Shown: positions 56,036 through 64,000 of the stretch, piece by piece
How positions within the stretch are numbered: position 1 is the stretch's first letter
Layout: each line of letters begins with the position of its first letter
NCBI RefSeq assembly: GCF_050947335.1
Contig: NW_027473317.1
Span: 3,782,001 to 3,846,000, forward strand
DNA from: Megachile rotundata
Taxonomy: Eukaryota > Arthropoda > Insecta > Hymenoptera > Megachilidae
Direction of reading: 5' to 3'
Length of the DNA: 64,000 nt
Position numbers and translations under genes: made by a program
Notes under the pieces: generated by a model
Databases searched by the model: none
What the model was told of the DNA's origin: nothing
What the model saw: the letters and a program-made list of their open reading frames with translations, nothing else

Positions 56036-59000
56036 TGTATGATTGTGATTGTATGATTATGATTGTATGATTGTGATTCTTTGATTGTGATTGTATGATT
56101 ATGATTGTATGATTGTGATTGTATGATTGTGATTGTGTGATTGTGATTGTATGATTCTGATCGTATGATTGTGATTCTTTGATTGCGATTGTATGATTGT
56201 GATTGTATGATTGTTATTGTATGATTGTGATTGTATGATTGTGATTGTATGATTGGCATCGTATGATTGTGATTGTGTGATTGCGATTGTATGATTGTGA
56301 CTGTATGATTGTGATTGTATGATTGTCATTGTATGATTGTGATTGTATGATTATGATTGTATGATTGTCATTGTATGATTGTGATTGTGTGATTGTGATT
56401 GTATGATTATGATCGTATGATTGTGATTGTTTGATTGTGATTGTATGATTGGCATCGTATGATTGTGATTGTGTGATTGCGATTGTATGATTGTGACTGT
56501 ATGATTGTGATTGTATGATTGTCATTGTATGATTGTGATTGTATGATTATGATTGTATGATTGTCATTGTATGATTGTGATTGTGTGATTGTGATTGTAT
56601 GATTGTGATTGTATGATTGTGATTGTATGATTATGATCGTATGATTGTGATTGTATGATTGTGATTGTATGATTGTGATTGTACGATTGTGATTGCATGA
56701 TTGTGATTGCATGATTGTGATTGTATGATTGTGATTGTATGATTGTGATTGTATGATTGTTTCTGTATGATTGTGATTGTATGATTGCGATTGTATGATT
56801 CTGATTGTATGATTGTGATTGTGTGATTGTGATTGTGTGATTGTGATAGTATAATTGTGATTGTATGATTGTGATTGTATGATTGTGATTGTATGATTGC
56901 GATTGTATGATTCTGATTGTATGATTGTGATTGTATGATCGTGATTGTATGATCGTGATTGTATGATCGTGATTGTGAGATAGTGATTGTATGATTGTGG
57001 TTGTATGATTGTGATTGTATGATTGTGATTGTATGATTGTGATTGTATGATTGTGTTTGCATGATTGTGATTGTATGATCGTGATTGTGAGATTGTGATT
57101 GTATGATTGTGATTGTATGATTGTGATTGTATGATTGTGATTGTATGATTGTGATTGTATGATTGCGATTGTATGATTGTCATTGTATGATAGTAATTGT
57201 ATGATTGTGATTGTATGATTGTCATTGTATGATTGCGATTGTATGATTGTGATTGTATGATTGTGATTGTATGATTGTGATCGTATGATTGTGATCGTAT
57301 GATTGTGATTGTATAATTGTGATTGTATGATTGTGATTGTATGATTGTGATTGTATGATTGCGATTGTATGATTCTGATTGTATGATTGTGATTGTATGA
57401 TTGTGATTGTATGATCGTGATTGTATGATCGTGATTGTGAGATTGTGATTGTATGATTGTGGTTGTATGATTGTGATTGTATGATTGTGATTGTATGATT
57501 GTGATCGTATGATTGCGATTCTTTGATTGCGATTGTATGATTGTGATTGTATGATTGTGATTGTATGATTGTGATTGTATGATTGTGATTGTATGATTGT
57601 GATTGTATGATTTTGATTGTATGATCGTGATTGTATGATCGTGATTGTGAGATCGTGATTGTATGATTGTGATTGTATGATTGTGATTGTATGATTGTGA
57701 TTGTATGATTGTGATTGTATGATAGTGATTGTATGATTGTGATTGTATGATTGTCATTGTATGATTGTGATTGTATGATTGTGATTGTATGATTGTGATC
57801 GTATGATTGTGATCGTATGATTGTGATCGTATGATTGTGATCGTATGATTGTGATCGTATGATTGTGATTGTATGATTGTGATTGTATGATTGTGATTGT
57901 GTGATTGTGATTGTGAGATTGTGATTGTATGATTTTGATTGCATGATCGTGATTCTATGATCGTGATTGTGAGATTTTGATTGTGTGATTGTGATTGTAT
58001 GATTGTGATTGTATGATTGTGATTGTATGATTGTGATTGTATGATTGTGATTGTACGATTGTGATTGTGTGATTGTGATTGTATGATTCTGATCGTATGA
58101 TTGAGATTCTTTGATTGCGATTGTATGATTTTGATTGTATGATTGTGATTGTATGATTGTGATTGTATGACTGTGATTGTATGATTGGCATCGTATGATT
58201 GTGATTGTGTGATTGCGATTGTATGATTGTGACTGTATGATTGTGATTGTATGATTGTCATTGTATGATTGTGATTGTATGATTATGATTGTATGATTGT
58301 CGTTGTATGATTGTGATTGTGTGATTGTGATTGTATGATTGTGATTGTATGATTGTGATTGTATGATTATGATCGTATGATTGTGATTGTATGATTGTGA
58401 TTGTATGATTGTGATTGTATGATTGTGATTGCATGATTGTGATTGCATGATTGTGATTGTATGATTGTGATTGTATGATTGTGATTGTATGATTGTTTCT
58501 GTATGATTGTGATTGTATGATTGCGATTGTATGATTGCGATTGTATGATTGTGATTGTATGATCGTGATTATATGATCGTGATTGTATGATCGTGATTGT
58601 GAGATTGTGATTGTATGATTGTGGTTGTATGATTGTGATTGTATGATTGTGATTGTATGATTGTGATTGTATGATTGTGATTGTATGATTGTGTTTGCAT
58701 GATTGTGATTCTATGATTGTGATTGCGTGATTGTGATTGTATGATTGTGATTGTATGATTGTGATTGTATGATTGTGATTGTATGATAGTAATTGTATGA
58801 TTGTCAATGTATGATTGTGATTGTATGATTGTGATCGTATGATTGTGATCGTATGATTGTGATCGTATGATTGTGATCGTATGATTGTGATCGTATGAGT
58901 GTGATTGTATGATTGTGATTGTATCATTGTGATTGTATGATTGTGATTGTATGATTGTGATTGTATGATTGTGATTGTATGATTGTGATCGTATGATTGT

Positions 59001-60063
59001 GATCGTATGATTGTGATTCTTTGATTGCGATTGTATGATTGTGATTGTATGATTGTGATTGTATGATTGTGATTGTATGATTGTGATTGTATGATTGTGA
59101 TTGTATGATTGTGATTGTATGATTGCGATTGTATGATTGTGATTGTATGATTGTGATTGTATGATTGTGATCGTATGATTGTGGTCGTATGATTGTGATT
59201 GTATGATTGTGATTGTATGATTGTGATTGTATGATTGCGATTGTATGATTGTGATTGTATGATTGTGATTGTATGATTGTGATCGTATGATTGTGGTCGT
59301 ATGATTGTGATTGTATAATGGTGATTGTATGATTGCGATTGTATGATTGTGATTGTATGATTGTGATCGTATGATTGTGATCGTATAATTGCGATTGTAT
59401 GATTGTGACTGTATGATTGTGATTGTATGATTGTGATTGTATGATTGTGATTGTATGATTGTGATTGTATGATTGTGACTGTATGATTGTGATTGTTTGA
59501 TTGTGATTGTATGATTGTGATTGTGTGATTGTGATTGTATGATTCTGATAGTATGATTGTGATTGTAAGATTGTGATTGTGTGATTGCGATTGTATGATT
59601 GTGACTATATGATTGTGATTGTATGATTGTCATTGTATGATTGTGATTGTATGATTATGATTGTATGATTGTGATTCTTTGATTGTGATTGTATGATTAT
59701 GATTGTATGATTGTGATTGTATGATTGTGATTGTGTGATTGTGATTGTATGATTCTGATCGTATGATTGTGATTCTTTGATTCCGATTGTATGATTGTGA
59801 TTGTATGATTGTTATTGTATAATTGTGATCGTATGATTGTGATTGTGTGATTGCGATTGTATGATTGTGACTGTATGATTGTGATTGTATGATTGTGATT
59901 GTATGATTGTGATTGTATGATTATGATTGTATGATTGTGATTGTATGATTGTGATTGTGTGATTGTGATTGTATGATTCTGATCGTATGATTGTGATTGT
60001 AAGATTGTGATTGTGTGATTGCGATTGTATGATTGTGACTGTATGATTGTGATTGTATGATTG
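55808..60063. repeat. Module alpha-C, copy 4 (4,256 bp)
   Basis: It aligns with copy 3 at 6,062 bp on the left and 6,034 bp for the rest. Two units (28 bp) are missing near 56,400. Private changes are gattgcatgatcg near 57,940 and gtatcattg at 58,921. Confidence 0.88.
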
Positions 60064-60291
60064 TCATTGTATGATTGTGATTGTATGATTATGATTGTAT
60101 GATTGTGCTTGTATGATTGTGATTGTGTGATTGTGATTGTATGATTGTGATTGTATGATTGTGATTGTAAGATTGTGATTGTGTGATTGTGATTGTATGA
60201 TTCTGATAGTATGATTGTGATTGTAAGATTGTGATTGTGTGATTGCGATTGTATGATTGTGACTGTATGATTGTGATTGTATGATTGTCAT
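60064..60291. repeat. S marker, beta type (starts D2)
   Basis: Beta flank; 6,034 bp after the S that starts D1. Confidence 0.9.
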
Positions 60292-62737
60292 TGTATGATT
60301 GTGATTGTATGATTATGATTGTATGATTGTGATTCTTTGATTGTGATTGTATGATTATGATTGTATGATTGTGATTGTATGATTGTGATTGTGTGATTGT
60401 GATTGTATGATTCTGATCGTATGATTGTGATTCTTTGATTGTGATTGTATGATTGTGATTGTATGATTGTTATTGTATGATTGTGATTGTATGATTGGCA
60501 TCGTATGATTGTGATTGTGTGATTGCGATTGTATGATTGTGACTGTATGATTGTGATTGTATGATTGTCATTGTATGATTGTGATTGTATGATTATGATT
60601 GTATGATTGTCATTGTATGATTGTGATTGTGTGATTGTGATTGTATGATTGTGATTGTATGATTGTGATTGTATGATTATGATCGTATGATTGCGATTGT
60701 ATGATTGTGATTGTATGATTGTGATTGTATGATTGTGATTGTATGGTTGTGATCGTATGATTGCGATTCTTTGATTGCGATTGTATGACTGTGATTGTAT
60801 GATTGTGATTGTATGATTGTGATTGTATGATTGTGATTGTATGATCGTGATTGTATGATCGTGATTGTGAGATTGTGATTGTATGATTGTGATTATATGA
60901 TTGTGATTGTATGATTGTGATTGTATGATTGTTTCTGTATGATTGTGATTGTATGATTGCGATTGTATGATTCTGATTGTATGATTGTGATTGTGTGATT
61001 GTGATTGTGTGATTGTGATAGTATAATTGTGATTGTATGATTGTGATTGTATGTTTGTGATTGTATGATTGCGATTGTATGATTCTGATTGTATGATTGT
61101 GATTGCATGATCGTGATTGTATGATCGTGATTGTATGATCGTGATTGTGAGATAGTGATTGTATGATTGTGGTTGTATGATTGTGATTGTATGATTGTGA
61201 TTGTATGATTGTGATTGTATGATTGTGTTTGCATGATTGTGATTGTATGATCGTGATTGTATGATCGTGATTGTATGATCGTGATTGTATAATTGTGATT
61301 GTATGATTGTGATTGTATGATTGTGATTGTATGATTGCGATTGTATGATTCTGATTGTATGATTGTGATTGTATGATTGTGATTGTATGATCGTGATTAT
61401 ATGATCGTGATTGTATGATCGTGATTGTGAGATTGTGATTGTATGATTGTGGTTGTATGATTGTGATTGTATGATTGTGATTGTATGATTGTGATTGTAT
61501 GATTGTGTTTGCATGATTGTGATTGTATGATTGTGATTGCGTGATTGTGATTGTATGATTGTGATTGTATGATTGTGATTGTATGATTGTGATTGTATGA
61601 TTGCGATTGTATGATTGTGATTGTATGATTGTGATTGTATGATTTTGATTGTATGATTGCGATTGTATGATTGTGATTGTGTGATTGTGATTGTGAGATT
61701 GTGATTGTATGGTTTTGATTGTATGATCGTGATTCTATGATCGTGATTGTATGATCGTGATTATATGATCGTGATTGTATGATCGTGATTGTGAGATTGT
61801 GATTGTATGATTGTGGTTGTATGATTGTGATTGTATGATTGTGATTGTATGATTGTGATTGTATGATTGTGTTTGCATGATTGTGATTGTATGATTGTGA
61901 TTGCGTGATTGTGATTGTATGATTGTGATTGTATGATTGTGATTGTATGATTGTGATTGTATGATTGCGATTGTATGATTGTGATTGTATGATTGTGATT
62001 GTATGATTTTGATTGTATGATTGCGATTGTATGATTGTGATTGTGTGATTGTGATTGTGAGATTGTGATTGTATGATTTTGATTGTATGATCGTGATTCT
62101 ATGATCGTGATTGTGAGATTTTGATTGTATGATTGTGATCGTATGATTGTGATTGTATGATTGTGATTGTATGATTGTGATTGTATGATTGTGATTGTAT
62201 GATTGTGATTGTATGATTGTGATTGTATGATAGTAATTGTATGATTGTGATTGTATGATTGTCATTGTATGATTGTGATTGTATGACTGTGATTGTATGA
62301 TTGTGATTGTATGATTGTGATTGTATGACTGTGATTGTATGATTGTGATTGTATGATTGTGATCGTATGATTGTGGTTCTTTGATTGCGATTGTATGATT
62401 GTGATTGTATGATTGTGATTGTATGATTGTGATTGTATGATTGTGATTGTATGATTGTGATTGTATGATTGTGATTGTATGATTGTGATTGTATGATTGT
62501 GATTATATGATTGTGATTGTATGAATGCGATTGTATGATTGTGACTGTATGATTGTGATTGTATGATTGTCATTGTATGATTGTGATTGTATGATTATGA
62601 TTGTATGATTGTGATTGTATGATTGTGATTGTGTGATTGTGATTGTATGATTCTGATCGTATGATTGTGATTGTAAGATTGTGATTGTGTGATTGCGATT
62701 GTATGATTGCGACTGTATGATTGTGATTGTATGATTG
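60064..62737. repeat. Module D, copy 2 (2,674 bp)
   Basis: A beta S, then a copy of D1 as far as about 61.65 kb. It then has about 1 kb that D1 lacks, with two successive blocks of gattatatg/gatcg units and the gtggttctttg segment found before S in B copies. A private variant is gattgtgattg in place of gattgcgattg near 60,440. Confidence 0.8.
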
Positions 62738-62965
62738 TCATTGTATGATTGTGATTGTATGATTATGATTGTATGATTGTGCTTGTATGATTGTGACTGT
62801 GTGATTGTGATTGTATGATTGTGATTGTATGATTGTGATTGTAAGATTGTGATTGTGTGATTGTGATTGTATGATTCTGATAGTATGATTGTGATTGTAA
62901 GATTGTGATTGTGTGATTGCGATTGTATGATTGTGACTGTATGATTGTGATTGTATGATTGTCAT
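62738..62965. repeat. S marker, gamma type (starts last partial module)
   Basis: Gamma flank and gtgactgtgtg inside, like the S markers at 32,064 and 37,160. Confidence 0.9.
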
Positions 62966-64000
62966 TGTATGATTGTGATTGTATGATTATGATTGTATGA
63001 TTGTGATTCTTTGATTGTGATTGTATGATTATGATTGTATGATTGTGATTGTATGATTGTGTTTGTGTGATTGTGATTGTATGATTCTGATCGTATGATT
63101 GTGATTCTTTGATTGCGATTGTATGATTGTGATTGTATGATTGTTATTGTATGATTGTGATTGTATGATTGTGATTGTATGATTGGCATCGTATGATTGT
63201 GATTGTGTGATTGCGATTGTATGATTGTGACTGTATGATTGTGATTGTATGATTGTCATTGTATGATTGTGATTGTATGATTATGATTGTATGATTGTCA
63301 TTGTATGATTGTGACTGTGTGATTGTGATTGTATGATTGTGATTGTATGATTGTGATTGTATGATTATGATCGTATGATTGTGATTGTATGATTGTGATT
63401 GTATGATTGTGATTGTACGATTGTGATTGCATGATTGTGATTGCATGATTGTGATTGTATGATTGTGATTGTATGATTGTGATTGTATGATTGTTTCTGT
63501 ATGATTGTGATTGTATGATTGCGATTGTATGATTCTGATTGTATGATTGTGATTGTGTGATTGTGATTGTGTGATTGTGATAGTATAATTGTGATTGTAT
63601 GATTGTGATTGTATGATTGTGATTGTATGATTGCGATTGTATGATTCTGATTGTATGATTGTGATTGTATGATCGTGATTGTATGATCGTGATTGTATGA
63701 TCGTGATTGTGAGATAGTGATTGTATGATTGTGGTTGTATGATTGTGATTGTATGATTGTGATTGTATGATTGTGATTGTATGATTGTGTTTGCATGATT
63801 GTGATTGTATGATCGTGATTGTGAGATTGTGATTGTATGATTGTGATTGTATGATTGTGATTGTATGATTGTGATTGTATGATTGTGATTGTATGATTGC
63901 GATTGTATGATTGTCATTGTATGATAGTAATTGTATGATTGTGATTGTATGATTGTCATTGTATGATTGCGATTGTATGATTGTGATTGTATGATTGTGA
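62738..64000. repeat. Module B-type segment, cut by the window end
   Basis: It starts with a gamma S and follows B1 from 32,064 onward at a constant offset of 30,674 bp (2,191 units) to the last base. The array continues beyond the window. Confidence 0.85.

Larger units (their letters stand above)
1..64000. repeat. 14-bp satellite array filling the window
   Basis: Every stretch read is made of a 14-bp unit, TGTGATTGTATGAT on the + strand (ATCATACAATCACA on the other). Following the first G of gtatg modulo 14 gives 2 at the left end and 9 at the right end. The shift of minus seven is fully explained by seven 13-bp units, so the window holds about 4,572 units. The unit is itself bipartite: TGATTG occurs twice per unit, at alternating spacings of 8 and 6 bp. 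Common variants are gcgattg, gatcg, gtgtg, gcatg, gtaag, gattctttg, gtcattg, ggcatcg and gattatg. Both window edges lie inside the array, so its true size is unknown. It is not a telomere repeat, and I do not recognise it as a named satellite family. Confidence 0.98.

Noticed and set aside
19296..62965. Significance of S-to-S distances divisible by 42 bp
   Set aside because: 9 of 14 consecutive distances are multiples of 42, but several are copies of the same duplication and one in three is expected by chance, so the excess is not convincing.
414..63959. Dozens of minus-strand open frames of 60-800 codons as protein-coding genes
   Set aside because: All encode variants of one 14-residue repeat forced by the 14-bp unit. 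All three minus frames are equivalent, many overlap each other in different frames, and starts and stops fall at random variant units. No non-repeat domain, signal peptide or start context is present.
1..64000. CRISPR array
   Set aside because: There is no repeat-spacer alternation; the 14-bp units abut directly, with no unique spacers and no cas genes.
1..64000. Telomeric repeat
   Set aside because: The unit lacks G-runs and does not match TTAGGG-like or other telomere motifs I know.
1..64000. G-quadruplex, hairpin or cruciform-forming array
   Set aside because: Consensus guanines are single, and a cytosine-free strand cannot pair with itself by Watson-Crick G-C pairs. Only rare variants such as gatcatatgat are palindromic, and these are 10 bp.
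1..64000. Centromere box of the CENP-B type
   Set aside because: The CENP-B box needs TTCG and CGGG elements. No CGGG is seen, and CpG occurs only in gcg, gatcg, gtacg and similar variant units.
1..64000. tRNA, rRNA or other structured RNA genes
   Set aside because: No stretch departs from the 14-bp unit long enough to hold one.
1..64000. Transposon or retroelement insertion
   Set aside because: No target-site duplication, terminal repeats, poly-A tail or non-satellite sequence was found; the register is continuous across the window apart from the seven single-base deletions.

Overview
The whole 64 kb window is one uninterrupted satellite (minisatellite-type) array. The unit is 14 bp; on the + strand it reads TGTGATTGTATGAT in any rotation. 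I found no conventional gene, RNA gene, transposon, CRISPR array or other unique sequence. The consensus is 29% G+C and contains no cytosine on the + strand, so every C there is a unit variant. The register of the unit can be followed from end to end. It changes seven times, each time by exactly one base, at seven 13-bp units in the left 15.3 kb. From 15,283 to the end it is constant at every point checked. That gives about 4,572 units. Such an array suggests eukaryotic heterochromatin (pericentromeric, subtelomeric or sex-chromosome type), but the sequence does not identify the species.

Layout. (1) The left domain, 1 to about 13.8 kb, is heterogeneous. It has many variant units, dispersed duplications of 0.1-1.1 kb, short runs of one variant (18 consecutive CpG-bearing units at 4,321-4,572) and six of the seven 13-bp units. 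(2) The transition zone, about 13.8-18.6 kb, contains the seventh 13-bp unit and isolated early versions of segments that are amplified farther right. (3) The right domain, 18.6-64 kb, is built from kilobase-scale modules, nearly identical between copies. First comes a 4,494-bp tandem duplication (A1/A2). Then modules I call C (four copies), B (three full copies plus one cut by the window edge) and D (two copies) follow. Almost every module after A begins with a 228-bp marker, here called S. S occurs 15 times in three flank types: alpha before C, beta before B or D, gamma inside B. The order from 26.7 kb is alpha-C, beta-B, alpha-B, alpha-C, beta-B, alpha-C, beta-D, alpha-C, beta-D, then partial B. 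This is a higher-order repeat with unequal-exchange signatures: every measured indel between right-domain module copies is a whole number of 14-bp units.

Reading frames. The minus strand is open over long stretches (up to 800 codons) because its consensus has no stop codon. Since 14 is not a multiple of 3, all three minus frames spell the same 14-residue peptide repeat, QSQSYNHNHTITII. Starts and stops fall only where variant units create CAT, TCA, TTA or CTA on the + strand. I treat these as compositional open frames, not genes.
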